This document shows positions 1-12,560 of a stretch of DNA of 64,000 nucleotides, in pieces (the first letter of the stretch is position 1; every line of letters starts with the position of its first letter). The notes beneath the pieces are model-generated. The model worked only from the letters and a program-made list of their open reading frames with translations. It had not been told where the DNA came from and ran no database searches. Location: the NCBI RefSeq assembly GCF_047663525.1, contig NC_092589.1:77612501-77676500 (forward strand). The letters are read 5' to 3'. Made by a program: the position numbers and the translations under genes. This DNA is from Anas platyrhynchos (Eukaryota > Chordata > Aves > Anseriformes > Anatidae).

Positions 1-2394
1 GTAAGGTCAATGGGATATAAGCTCACATTTTGTGCCATATCTGTCTAACTTTTAGTTTCTTGTTTCTTCCAAAATCAGAATAGTTGTATAATTGGTTATG
101 CAGGCAGCAGATCATTAAGTGATTTAACTGAAGGTAGAGTTGGAGCAGCAGATTACTGTTTGTATTACTAAATGTGATACTTTTAGGGACTTTATCAAAA
201 AGTCCTCAATTTTATGGGCTTGTTGGGTTGACTCATTCAAGTGGTTCTTAGACATTTGTGTTGACTCATCCAAACAGTTCTTACACACCTGTGTTGAGCT
301 CACACAGCATGTATACTGCTCTGAATCTATTGATTTAGGGGAGTTTCCCTTGGTTTAAGGTTGCATAAAACCTTGGTTTAAGGTTGCAAATCAGCCAGGT
401 GGTTCTGCTTGTGTAGCCAAAGGAATCCTGATGACCGAGGAGCAATCCCTTGCCTCAAAACCAAATGGTGTAATGTGTCTCCTGACTGGGTATGGCTAGG
501 TTTTCTGGAGCAGAGTGAATAATGTACAGAGCTCATGACCTAAACTATCTTCTGAACAAGCTGTAGTGCTCCTGTAGGCTCAGATACTGTTTTTTGGGGA
601 TATGTCTTTTTCATCAAAAATACCTTAAACAGTGCGAGGAGTGTCATGGTCACCAGAAGAGCATTCTTTGTAGCATGAAATTGCTGGTAGATGTTTGGAG
701 AAGGTGAGCTCAGCCCAGGCTGAAGGTGGAGACTGCCTGTACTCAGTTCGGTCTTTTCAGGAATGATGTCAGGGTTAAACTATCCTAGAAAGGAAGCTTG
801 ATCTTGGAGGAACTGTCTGGATCACTCCAAAAGAAAGCCTGAGAATAAGTGCAGACTGAATCAATCGAGGGGTTGAAACACAGATCTGTACCATGGAGGT
901 AAAATATTTGTTGGCAGAGAACAACCCTGTAAGATTTGGTAATGGCAAGATTTTCATGCAAATGAAAGTCCTCTTATGTAAGCTCCTCATCAGTAAAGAT
1001 TAGTATATCTGGGCAAATTGCACAGAAATAGATAGTGGAATATTGCAAAATAGAGAGCCACAAGATGCACCCATTTTCATTTGACATCAAAAAAAGTCTG
1101 TCAAATAAATGTGATTGTAATGCATAATTGAGACTAATTCAAAAGAAAAAATATGAAAAGATATCACTAATATTTATAGCTGAACTTTTCTCGTTTTCCC
1201 CAGGCAAATAATCAGATTGTAGTAATGGTTTTAAATTGCATGGTTACATGTTACAAATGCTTTTAAAGATTTTAAATCTGTACCTGGTTTATCTTCAGAT
1301 TATGTTTCTCTGCAATCTAAATCTGGTACGGTAATAAGGAAAACAGTAAGCACAATAATCAAAACAAGATCATGGAATAAAAGTGATTAAAGTGCAAATG
1401 CAACCTAGCTATATAAAATAGTGCTAATAGTAATAGCTGAAGCAAGGATATTTAAGATCTAAGGATCTCACATTCTTTTTTTATGATCTAATAGAAGCTA
1501 CTATTACAGCACTATTGTTATGCTACAAGGCCTCTAACTAAATGGAAAAATGTTCTTTCCAAATAACTTTCCTCAGAGATTTAATATGCTGTTTTAGCTG
1601 AAAAGACATCTGAAAAAACTTACAAAATTCTTGTGATATGTAAAAGTTACCTCTCCTGAAAAATCTTTCGCTCTTTCTCCATCACTATTTTCTTTCCTGA
1701 GTAACTGTAAATCCATTATGCTCACATTCACATGCTGCATGGGAACTGCAACTGGGAACTGTTATAAGTTAAAGAGCTAGTACTTGGCACTTACGCATGT
1801 AACTGAAATACTATTTCTTCTTGCATAATTCGGGTGTGCTTTTCATCAGCAAGAATCTGTGTCTGTAGTGTGAAATTCCCCTAGCTGATACTGGAAAAGC
1901 CTTAATGCAATGGCAGCAATATGAAAAAGCTCATGTCTAATTCATTGCAGTACCTAAGACCTCCCCCCACCCCAATGTATAAGCACGTGATCCTCCTGTA
2001 AAAGAATGCTGTGTAGGCCTTCCTCCAGAATAGGGCTCTTTGGGATGAAATATGGGACTAGTTCATTTTTTTTGGTAGACTTCAGGTACCCCTGACCTCT
2101 TGGTCTTTTGTATGTCTCTATTTTTTTGGCTTGACAGACCACATGCCAATGTGCAGCCCAGAATTCCTCACCCACATGATTTATTGTTTACAGCTGTTCC
2201 AGCATTTCAGACATGGCAGCTGCTTTTCAGATGTCTTCAAATTAGAATGAAAGTCTTAGATAGAGGTCTTAATGCAAACCTGCATGCTTGCAGAAAGAAA
2301 GAAAAAAAGTTGATGAAAAAATCATCTGAATTCTGCTCTAAAAGCTCGCAATTGATCCTAGCCTTGAGGGCAAAGGAAAATGTTTGGTTTATTT
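1..2394. other. Unique AT-rich DNA, no gene seen
   Basis: I see no gene, recognisable transposon or long simple repeat here. The longest open frames are under 100 codons, show no family motifs and sit in ordinary AT-rich sequence. Near 2,170-2,200 there is a forkhead-like TGTTTAC motif, which alone means little. The most likely status is intergenic or intronic spacer. Confidence 0.7.
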
Positions 2395-2710
2395 CGTAAG
2401 CTCATTAGGTGTGGGAGAGCCTATCTGGCATTTGCTATTGACTAGTCCTGAGTGAAAAGTGATCACTGGCAGGATGCTCAATAAGAGATCAATAACAAGC
2501 GTGTGATTGGATTAGCTACTTGATCAATGCTTTGTGCTAATATATTAACAAGCAAATTACCAGGCAGCCCATAAGAGCAGAGTGCTGACTATAATTGTAT
2601 TACAAACTATCGTGATCTAATGACCCTTAAAGTGCAAAAGGTTATTTATACAGTCAAAAGGCCTAAAAGTGCTTTAAGTGATGTTGCATTATTTCAGAAA
2701 GAAAACCTCG
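2395..2710. promoter_or_regulatory. Candidate conserved non-coding element (enhancer-like)
   Basis: This stretch is complex, free of microsatellites and rich in TAAT/ATTA homeodomain-type cores (for example in CATTAGG, GATTAGC, CTAATGA and GCATTATT). It also has a perfect 10-bp palindrome AGTGATCACT at 2458-2467 and CTTTGTG, a SOX/TCF-like core, near 2530. Deeply conserved vertebrate enhancers often look like this. I cannot measure conservation from a single sequence, so this is inference from composition only. Confidence 0.25.
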
Positions 2711-3530
2711 CCCTCAGCTATCATCCAATTATGTGGTTAAAATTGGTGTGTCTGGCTTTTATTCTTCCCAAATTTTCAGAGCAGTTTTAGTTATCATGGT
2801 GAGTTAAAATGGGGAAAATGAGTGACAGTATTTTGGTGGTAGTTAAAGGTGGCAACAATTCCACAATAACTGGGAAAGAATGGGAGAGAAGAGTGGGGAA
2901 GGAGATGGTTCTTTGGAAGACAGAAGTGCATTAGAAGTAGCACTGAGGTCGGAGTGGGAAGATTGCCATGTAGCTGAGGGAATTGCTTAGAGGCATTCAA
3001 GCCTGCAAGACATGGCTGTGCAATTACATTTAAAACTGGAAGTTCTGCATGAAATTTAAAAGTAATTCATAAGGTATTGTAAAAAGAGAAGTCTTGTGCT
3101 TTCTAAAGAGTCTATGTTGATTTGATTTTTCTACCACAAGACCAGAGTAAGGTATCTGCTGCTTGAAATGTATTGCCTGAGTTCTCAGCACATATGTTGT
3201 TTCTTTTCTTTCCCTAAAGAGCAGATAAGCAAGTTTAAATGCGAGATCAATGTAGGGCTTGAGACAAGGGACCAAGTCTGTCTTCTGAATTTGGTGCTTG
3301 TAGTTGACTGGAAAATAAAAAACAATTATGTTCCCTTTTTAGTTAATTCTCCTCCTTCCATTTGATAGTGTGAATACCAGACTGTTTTCATTTCTGTTCT
3401 TTTTAGGCATTACCACTTACATGAGAGGAACAACCCAGCCAACTATCCAAGTGTTGTATAAAAACAAATGGTCACCAAGTCCTTGACTTCTCACTCAGTT
3501 GGGCAGACTTTATAGCTGCAGTCTCAGACT
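2711..3530. other. Unique spacer, no gene seen
   Basis: Ordinary AT-rich sequence with no repeat or gene that I recognise. A polypyrimidine run followed by TTTTTAG near 3405 resembles a splice acceptor, but the sequence after it closes in a few dozen codons and resembles no known protein. Confidence 0.6.
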
Positions 3531-3890
3531 TCCAAGGCTCTGCTGCTGCCCTCCTTGCTTGCCTTCATCTTCCCCCCTTCCATCTGAGGGGATGCTGCTC
3601 CATGTTATTTGGGCGTTATCCATGGCCTGCAGCCGGGCGGGCAAGCAGCAGGGTGTCCACAGCTGAGCAAACAATTGCCGGGCTGCTCCCCACGGCGTCC
3701 CGTGCGGCGGAAGAGGAAGCGCTGTCAATCATGGCACACATGTGTACAGCGGGGAGCTGCCGAGGTTGTGATGGGCACACGTCAATTGTCTTGGACTGCC
3801 AGGGTGAGCAAGGATACTTCATCCAGTGCAGAGGTGGCCAGGTGGGTTACCAGCAACATCAGAGCGGGCATACAGATGAAAGTGAGTTTG
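3531..3890. other. GC-rich, CpG-containing patch of unknown origin
   Basis: The base composition jumps from about one third GC to well over half, and several CpGs appear (around 3,612, 3,634, 3,693-3,718 and 3,760-3,782). Two plus-strand frames stay open for more than 110 codons, but neither shows a domain I recognise and they overlap, as expected from a GC-rich segment. Good 5' splice-site matches lie near 3,804 (GTGAGC) and 3,880 (GTGAGT). It could be a non-coding RNA exon or promoter, a decayed LTR, or a small CpG island. I cannot decide among these. Confidence 0.35.
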
Positions 3891-5086
3891 TCCATTTTAC
3901 CTTATTCTGTGCCTTTTTTTTTTTTTTTTTTAATTTTACATAAGGAGCTTCCCGCAGATGTCTGGTGATGAAACAGGGCTCTCTGATGGTGATGGCTTTG
4001 AACCATGTGTAATTCATTTGACTTCTCCTTTCTTTTCTTTCCCTTTTTAGAATTCCAAAGTGACCATCTGAAAGTGAATGTTTTCACAGCAACCAACACC
4101 TTTACAAATGACTTCAAAGTAATCTGTTTCTTTTACAAAGCCACATGTTAGGACTTGAAAAAAATATCTGCAGTCATTACTTAAAAGCAGGTTTGGAGGA
4201 ATTAAAAATTAGATAGATCTTCTTATTTCAGTTACAGGTCTTTAAAAATGCATGGGCCCCAGAAATGACAGTAAAACTAATTGACTGTGACAGAACAGTT
4301 TAGTCAATGGATCTTTGAGTTGTTAAGGTCACTTAACATAATTTCTACACGTACATTATACTTTATGCCTCCGTGAAGAAATTACTCGAAGGAATATTTT
4401 GCTATCCATTCCTCTAACATAGCCTATCCAAAATCTTGCTTTGCAAATTTAGACCTCAGTTTGAAGCTGAGGGCAGCCCAGAAGTTAAAGGGTGTAATTT
4501 CAAAACAGTGTTGAGCCACTGAACCAGCTATCTTTTGTACTTTAATTGGTTATTGCCATGTGGGTCAGAGAAAGAGACACCCTCCTATCACCTGCAGTGT
4601 GAGGGACAGGAAAAGGTCACATATAACATGCCAGCTTGGCTAGTCCCCATTCATCATAAGCATTGGCTCTACAAATCCTTGAGATTTTAGTTTGTTTTTT
4701 TTTTGTTTGTTTGTTTGTTTTTCATGAAGAAGTAGCTATACGCCCTTTAAATGATTATCAGTGCATGTGTGTCTGTATTTTCTCACAGTCATTCTGATTA
4801 CTACGCTTGATAAAGTCAATTACTTCTCAGATTTTGATTTTTCCACAAATGGTTTTGTCAGGTTATTATAGACTGAGAAATCTGACTGTTGGGAATGCTG
4901 TTCACATTTGTGCAGCTTGAACATGTCCTAGCAGCTTAAAGTAAATACTAACATTTTTCCCTCTTGCAGGATTTGCTAGTCTTCACAGTCTTCATGGGCA
5001 ATAGGTTCCCTCCCAATAATAACAGTGATGAGGAAAATTGTAGCTTCTAAGATCAGGTTTACCAAGATTGAATCAAGAGCATTTTT

Positions 5087-5130
5087 AATGACAATTTATA
5101 AATTGTTTAATGACAATTTATAAATCATTG
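5087..5130. repeat. 22-bp tandem duplication
   Basis: AATGACAATTTATAAAT occurs at 5087 and again 22 bases later at 5109, with the linker between them diverged. This is a simple local duplication with no sign of function. Confidence 0.8.
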
Positions 5131-8100
5131 CCACCTGTTGTGACCAACACTGTTATGTCACAACCTGCAATATAAAACAAAGCCATAAAGTAGAGTTTAT
5201 CATTACATCTTCAGTGGAGAATAATACTTCTTTACTAAACAGCAAAATCCCATTTAATTCTTAAGCTTCCGTAACTCATCCACAAGTTTATCAAAATGAG
5301 CCGTTAAAGAAAATCCTTCATCTTAGCAAAGTTCCATAAAGCTATTAGCTCTCCTTGTGAAGCTGTAAGTTAATACTGCTCTTCATTGCACACAATGTGG
5401 CTAATGATACTTCTAGGAATAACTGCTAGAGATGTTTCTTCCTCGAAGAACTGGTTGCATGGTGTGAACTCTGTCTTCTCCAGAAAGGGCTATCTGATGA
5501 ATCTTTAGCGAACAGGTATTGCCCTTACTCTGTGCCTTGTAATGGTTAGTTGGTGAGTCTGAACTGGACGTAAGAGGAGTGGGTGGTTGTACATGCAGAA
5601 GAGAGGGAGAGAGAGAAATCAAAAATTATAATTTCTTAACTGTAGACTGGGCTGGGAGTACTGTATGACAGGTGAGAAAGGTTACTATTATAGTGCTAGC
5701 CCATTTCAGCAATGCCACTAAATGGATAAGTTAAAAGAAAAGTTGAATTGTAACCTTCTGACTTGTTTATATGTTTACTTACACAGTGACAGCCTTTGAA
5801 ACACAATCTATTATGCTTCAGATAACTGGGTAGATAAAACAGAAGAGTCCCAAGAACTTGCTTTTCAATCTCCTAAGCCCTCTTTAGCATCATGGACTAT
5901 ATGTAGAGTGATAATATATGTAGAGGATGGGCATATCCTCTTCTAAGAGCAGAAACAGCCAGCGTGCCCTGAGGAACTATGGAAGTAGTTCTGTCCCCTT
6001 CTGATGGGAAAGAAAAAGGTTCATATCATGTTTGTCTCAGCATTGCAGGTGATTACTTTCAGAGCCTTTCTCCTTTCTCCACCTGGCACTATGTCATGCC
6101 CAATGGTATTTTCTTACTTTCTGGTCTACAATAGAAATGGGTTTTGAGAGTAAAATTGCACTGAGCTGCAACAGATTGCTTTCTTCTGATAGAGTTTCTT
6201 TTAGGGTTGCTTCAAAACCCAGACAAACACTACGTTGGTTATAGTTGGTTTGAATTTCAACCCTTCCTTAAAAATGTGGAGAGTGAGAAGATAAAATTTC
6301 TTTTGAAATGAAAACTGAGACTGAGACATAAGCATATGAAGCTAGGAATTTAGACTAGGCTATGCATAAAGTACCTATGCTTTAATCAGGCCTATCCCTA
6401 AGCCTGTTTTATGACCATTTTATCCTGGTTCTTTGATGAGGCCATTTCAGTGTTTCTTTCACATTAAGTCTTGATTTACACTTTGAAAAGTTAACTGTTG
6501 GCACTGAGAATCTTTAATGCCATGACTGAACAAGTATGTTTAACTTATTTACATGTGTGAGTAGCTTGCTCTCATGGTTGGCAGTTTTGCTTACTGAAAA
6601 GGGGAGAGGAAAGCCAACATTTCCACACTGTATTCTTCCCACATGAAAGCATTACAGGCTTTGCTGGAGACAAGGTTTTCTGACCATCTGGCAGCATTGT
6701 AGCTCTGATAGGTATCCTCTACCTGGAACCCTTCTTTGCTCAGCGGCATGTTTCAGACAGACAGGTTTGTAGGAACAGCTGCAGCACAGGCATCCTGTTC
6801 TCTCTGCCCAAGGGTGTGAGGTAAGGAGCAGGCACCCCATCGTTTGGCTCCTTCAGTGCAGAGAAACTTCACGGAAAAGGAAGCTTGTCTGTAAGAGAAG
6901 GGATCAAGGAAACCAGGTTGAGTGATCTGTGTGGGCAGCACAACCCTGAGAACCAGCATTATGACAGGATAAGTGACCCTGCTTTCTTCCTTGGCCAACA
7001 TTCTGACTGATTTGGAAACTGAAGAGGAAAAGGGAGATGCTTTAGGGTGAATTCAGTGACCTAGGCAAGGATTTGAGAAAAACTGTACCAAAGCTGACAT
7101 CCAGTTGCCAGTGACCAGGATCAGAATTATCTGTATGCTCTGTTAGTTTTTTTGATTGTTTGTTTGCTTGCTTACTTTTAAGCAACAAACCCAAATGACT
7201 GGAATACATTTCTGTGTTATTACGAATCCTTTATGATCCCTTATGAATCCTCTGTGTTAAGAGAGTCTTTTATTTATATTGCGTTTCCAATATTCATTAT
7301 GCCTATACCTGGTATTTCTAACCAAAACTTTTTTCTCAGGAATTTATAAGCTGTCAGTAATCCTGCTCACAGGTGTGACCTGAGTATTCCACAATTCAGG
7401 TGAGTACTCTGGGTTCTACTGCTGTTGAGGTACAATCTCTCTCAATTCATTCTCTTTAAAAAGAAGATTTCATTAGAGCAGGATCTGGAGTTTTTTTCTG
7501 CTCCGTCTCAGTTCAGCATAGGTCCTTCTGAGATCTTTTGAAAGTCTATAAGTGAAATGGTTTCCACCCTTTTCTCATATGCTACAGCATTTTTTGGATC
7601 AGGATTTCTGACTTCTAAAATAATGATGATAATGATAGTATTGTTGTTATATTATCCAAATAATTAATTATAAGTATACAATATTAACAATACCTCTATA
7701 AAAATATTTCACATATGTTGCGAGTAGGAACAAAAGAAAAATAACTGTTTGCAAAGAAGAGGTTTTACTTTCTTTCTTACTGCCTATAAAATTGTGTGCA
7801 ACTTCCAAAAATACTTGTAAAACCAACAGTATACATAACCAAATATAGAGAAACATGCATTCTTGGTGTGGCAATGTTGACCTGGCATTTTTGTCTTTTT
7901 TTTCTTCCTTGCTCATCACAGAACAATTCATTACAAGATATCTGTGCAATATACGCAATTTAAGGAGTGCACATCTGCAAAAGTACTATAGCATGGGTAT
8001 TAGTGAGAGAGTCAGTGGCATTTCTTACTCTTATTAGTACTTCATTAAAAAATAAATTTAATGGAATTAGTAAACATCAAAGTGTGCAGAATATCCTTAC

Positions 8101-9168
8101 ACTATATATCAAGATGCCAAACAACTTTGCAACATAGTTAACTGCAGAAAAATCATTGCAGAGCTTTACCAACTCTATACACTTCAAAACAGCTCACTTA
8201 AAATCCCCCATTCCTTTGATCAAATACCTGGGAAACATGCCTTAACACATTGACAGTCTGGAATAATCATGCCTTGGTCATTCTAATGCATTGTTAATGT
8301 TCAAAATCACATACAGATTTTTGAGATAAAATAACTTCTCTCTCTCTCTTTTTTTTTTTTTTTTTTTCTCCCATTGGCACTGCATTATGCTGAGGTAAAA
8401 GTTCAGTTGTTTTGCAAATCTGTAGGAAACATTTTAACATTCAACATTCAAAAATTATTTTCTGATGATTTGATACTCTCCATTGTGGTCAGCATTACAT
8501 CAAGGTTTCCATGTTGAACCGGGATGTACAGCTGCATATCTAAGCCTTTTGGTCAGATGTTCACTTCTTATTCTTTACATATTGTGGGGTGTCCTACAAG
8601 ACCTAGTTATGATATTGTGAATTGAGAAGGAAATAGTTATTTAATAATGGGAAGCAAAGTCCTCCAGTCTTTGCATACCCCCAAACTGTTTCTAATTCAT
8701 AATAATGTTACAGTGTGAGTCATCATCATCCATTGTGCTTTACTGTTGCTAGTTAATTTAATTGCACTGCACATCTAAAATGTCAGCAATTATTATTACT
8801 AGCTCAATTTCTTATGTAGAAAAACAGACATCAAATATCTGTACAATTTGTTCAAAGACTTACCTCAACTAAATGGGAAAGCAATGAAGAATATCCAGAT
8901 CTATCTTTAACCACATGATAATCCTGCCAGATCTAAAAAGATGTGTTGAATTCTACTTAATCACTTCTTGGAGCATGATAAAACACTCACCAATAAACTT
9001 TGATGAAACAGACACTTTCAAAGTATTAATGATTGGCCACTACCATTACTTTTAAAGTAATTAGTTACTTTATAAAGACAGAAATGTCCCTCCCATTTGC
9101 TATATGGATTTTTCCATGACATATTTCTGACATGCCTGCATTTCTATGCTAAGGCATTTCTGTGTGAA

Positions 9169-9222
9169 TTTGATATTCTGAACACTAATTCAATATTTGA
9201 TATTCTGAACACTAACCAACAC
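9169..9222. repeat. 27-bp tandem duplication
   Basis: TTTGATATTCTGAACACTAA begins at 9169 and recurs at 9196, giving two copies with a 27-base period. This is a local duplication in AT-rich DNA. Confidence 0.85.
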
Positions 9223-10500
9223 TTTCTATCTTTCTGACATTTCATTCATGTTAAGCATTTTTTTAATTGAATACTAGTAGTATATGTTGGCTTCAAACTT
9301 ATGGTAAATCATTGAACTATTCTTGTTACTCCCTGTAAAAGAAGTGATTCAATAATTCATTCTGAGTATATTAGTCATCCTGCAAACTTTCCAGTGGTCC
9401 TCTGTGCAGCCTGCATTTGTATAAACACAAGTTTTATAGGCAAATCATTTTTATGGGTCTTTCACCAACCTGTCACTTTTGTTCAATATCAATAGAATGT
9501 GTACACATCAAACCTCATTTAGATGTGAAAATAGCTTTCATGCCCATGATGAGAGGCCATGTTTGAAAGTGCCGGGTTGTGGGTTTTTTCCCTTCTCTAT
9601 TCAGACTTAGCTTCTGAGAACACCAAAATAGGACTATGAAGTACCTCTAGAAGTACCTCATTATTACACATTACTCTCTTTTTACAATTCTTTTTACAAT
9701 GTACATTTGTATTTGTTTGTTTGTTTGTCCAATACCTCTCAATGATCTAATAAATATGAATGTTGTTTTGGCAGTGTTTAAAATTGTTCTTTGCATTTCT
9801 GAAAACTTAAATGTTCCTCATATTGTTATTGCCATTGTACTACCTGCATTATTTATGCATAAGACTGTCAATGAACAGACTTTAGAGGTTGTAGAAGATA
9901 AGTACATTTGTGAAGACAATGATCACAAATGTTTCATTTCAAGATTGTATTTGTAGAACATTACCCTGAGATAAGAGAATATTCACAATACTATGAGAAT
10001 GGGTTTCACTGGAATGCCTTCCCTACTGAATGAGATATACATGTACATCCAGTCTGTGCTTCACAAGGTTGGTTGTTTCTGAACAGAAAATGCTACTAAT
10101 ACTTAGAAAATTGTGTCATATATTAGAATTTCATGTATTTTTTTTTCTCTTTAAAAATATTTAGAAACTTAAATAAAATTTATAAGAATTCTAAAGTTGA
10201 AAAGTGGAGAAATCAAGATTTGGAAGGGCCAATCTGGAAGTAATGACTATCATAACACTATCTTCTGTACATAAATTATAATACCTACTTATAAAGTCTT
10301 TATCGCTACAAAGATATATCAGGCTCTGCTCAGTTCCACAGTTTTGTCCATCTTGCAGATTCAGAAATAAAGATCAAAATTATGAAAGAATATGTCAGCT
10401 CAGAGTTCCTCTGCATCTTTCTTTCAGTGGCTGATTGGGTACAGAGGATAAACTTGGAGAGATTTTCTGAACAGAACTCTGAAAAGTTTAGTGATGTATT

Positions 10501-11989
10501 ACTACTTTGTCCTTCTTCTCCTTCTAGAATAGAAGGGCATGAGATGGAAATGATGTCCACTGTGCTGTGTAAGTTATATCCATCTCATTCAGTTAAAGGC
10601 TCTGGTCCCAAACTGTAGCTGTACCACTATAAAACTGAAATGATTATCTGAGTGAAGACTGGCTGATAACACATATACATGTATACAGAGGGTAGACCTA
10701 CATGCTAATGTCACCTTTATCTCTGGACCTATCTGCATTTACCTTTAAAATTCTTACAATTATTTCAGTGTAGATTTTATAGAATTTTATGTAGGTAGGC
10801 AGATGTAGAGGTAAATTTCACTGAGATACTTTTAGTGCCTATTCCAAGAGACTAGGAATGAAGAGCAAATAAGCAGTTTGAGGGCACTGCATTCCATTTT
10901 GGTTTGCTTCATAGATGTTTCTGAGTCTTACAGGAATTTCCACTAAGACCATGTAACGACTTTGGAATTCACCTGCAAAGCAATTTTTAAAATATTATGC
11001 AATGAGATCCTTCAAAACAGGGAAAAAAATACAACTGATACAACCCTCCAAATTGGCTTGGATATTCCATGTCCTATTTAATGCATGTAAGAGACTCCTT
11101 TCAAAAAACAGAGTCTATGGAAAAAAAAATAGAGATGTGGCATAAGCAATGAAACTATTCCTTTAAGATTCTGTATTAGAATGGGAATCAGTAATCCTGA
11201 TGCTCATTATTCATTCATGCATAATTGTTCTTCATAAAATGTTCCTCATAACTTTTTTTAGCCAGTTAATGAATAAAATTTAAGTTGAAAAAAAAAGGAT
11301 CACATTATCATTTTATTATATAGCTAGGTAGTAACACAGTTAACCAGTTTTGCTACAGATGACAGCACATAGTGGTAAATTCACATCTTGTCTAATATGC
11401 ACTTTTAAATGCTAAAAGAGAATACAGCTTAACTCATGGAAATACCTATTCACCGTTTTTATTTAATTGAGTTCATCAGTCACTGGCCTTTTATATTTTT
11501 ATTTACTTATTTGGTTGTTTCAGAATAATTCTACATTGCATTAACCACATTAAAATCCTTCTTCAGAATAAGATCAACATCCCAGGCTAGATTTAAACCT
11601 CAGGAAAGGTAGAAGAATCTTTAATTTATGAAACTGAACAAGTAGACTTATCTAAACATCTCTAGGGCTTTAATGGGGGATATCTATAATTCTCTGAATT
11701 GTATTCCTTTCACAGTGATATTTTGTAATTCCATTCTATTACCCTTGCTTAACATTAATGAGATAAAAAGATCACATTATGGCGATTGATGTTCTTCAAA
11801 TTAAATGCACGTTTCCATGTACAAAGCTGTCTGCTAATTTAAAAAACATAGCATGTAACATAGAATCATGACCATGGTCATCACTCAGCTGGGATCAGAT
11901 AGCATTTTTTATCTATTCATTGGATTTAACAAGGCATGAGATGGAAGCAGAATACAAAGTGTGGATAGATTATCCCATATCCCCCCTTT
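10501..11989. other. Unique spacer with a possible micro-exon-like motif pair
   Basis: No gene is recognised. A strong pyrimidine-rich acceptor ends at 10527 (TTCTCCTTCTAG) and a GTAAGT donor starts at 10569, enclosing 41 bases. Such pairs also arise by chance in this much sequence. The remainder is AT-rich with short A runs. Confidence 0.5.
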
Positions 11990-12560
11990 TGGCCACTTCT
12001 TGGCAATCTCAGCAAGGAAACTGAGGCTTCATGTTGCCATGGAAATAAACCTCAAGGTCAAAGGGGCATATGGAAGGTCAGGCAATGACAAAGGAACATC
12101 TGAGAGGCCATCTGGATGAGTGACCTGACATAATTAGTCATTAATCCCACTCTTGGGAACAATAGAGTTAGCTGAGAATGTGTTTGGACTTTGATCGTGG
12201 TCAGGGTGATCTCATGGGGAAAAGGGAAGAACGCTCCACTTGGTAACTAAGCAGATTACCGTGGCATGCTGTTAACCACAGAAGAGTAGTCAGAAGAGGC
12301 CAGTAGGATATGCATTTTACATATGCTGTGTTTTCCCTTTAGTTACTACGGGCCTCTCTAGAGCCATGTGGCTCTAGGATTAGCTTTTGGGTAGTGATTT
12401 TTTTTTAAACAATTTTCAATGAAAAGAGAGCAAGTGTCCCAAAATACTTCGCTTAAAATTCCCAGGCAACAGATGGGAAGAGAGCTGCAGAGCCAAAGGC
12501 ATCAGCCAGCTTGGTTTACAGGTGTCAATATTTACTAAGTAGAGTTTGCCAGGGTGCCTT
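11990..12560. promoter_or_regulatory. Candidate regulatory element with RFX-like and NR5A/ERR-like sites
   Basis: GTTGCCATGGAAAT at 12033-12046 is close to the RFX X-box (GTTGCCATGGCAAC). TCAAGGTCA at 12052-12060 is an exact extended nuclear-receptor half-site of the NR5A/ERR type, directly followed by AAGGGGCA. Downstream are ATTAGTCATTAATCC, a perfect interrupted palindrome CTAGAGCCA-TG-TGGCTCTAG at 12358-12377, and a forkhead-like AATATTTAC near 12528. The block is long, complex and free of microsatellites. The motif matches are seen directly. Enhancer activity and conservation are inferred. Confidence 0.3.

Larger units (their letters stand above)
3891..10500. other. Long unique AT-rich stretch with small simple repeats
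   Basis: No gene is supported. Contents are T runs near 3,912-3,930 and 8,350-8,366, a (TTTG)n tract near 4,695-4,722, a two-copy 22-bp tandem at about 5087-5130, and a two-copy 27-bp tandem at about 9169-9222. Near 6,700-6,840 a somewhat GC-richer patch contains a good donor-like GAG/GTAAGG, but no matching exon was recognised. The rest shows nothing notable. Confidence 0.6.

Noticed and set aside
3405-3486. Possible coding exon after a TTTTTAG acceptor-like site
   Set aside because: The frame closes after about 26 codons, no donor follows and no protein family is recognised.
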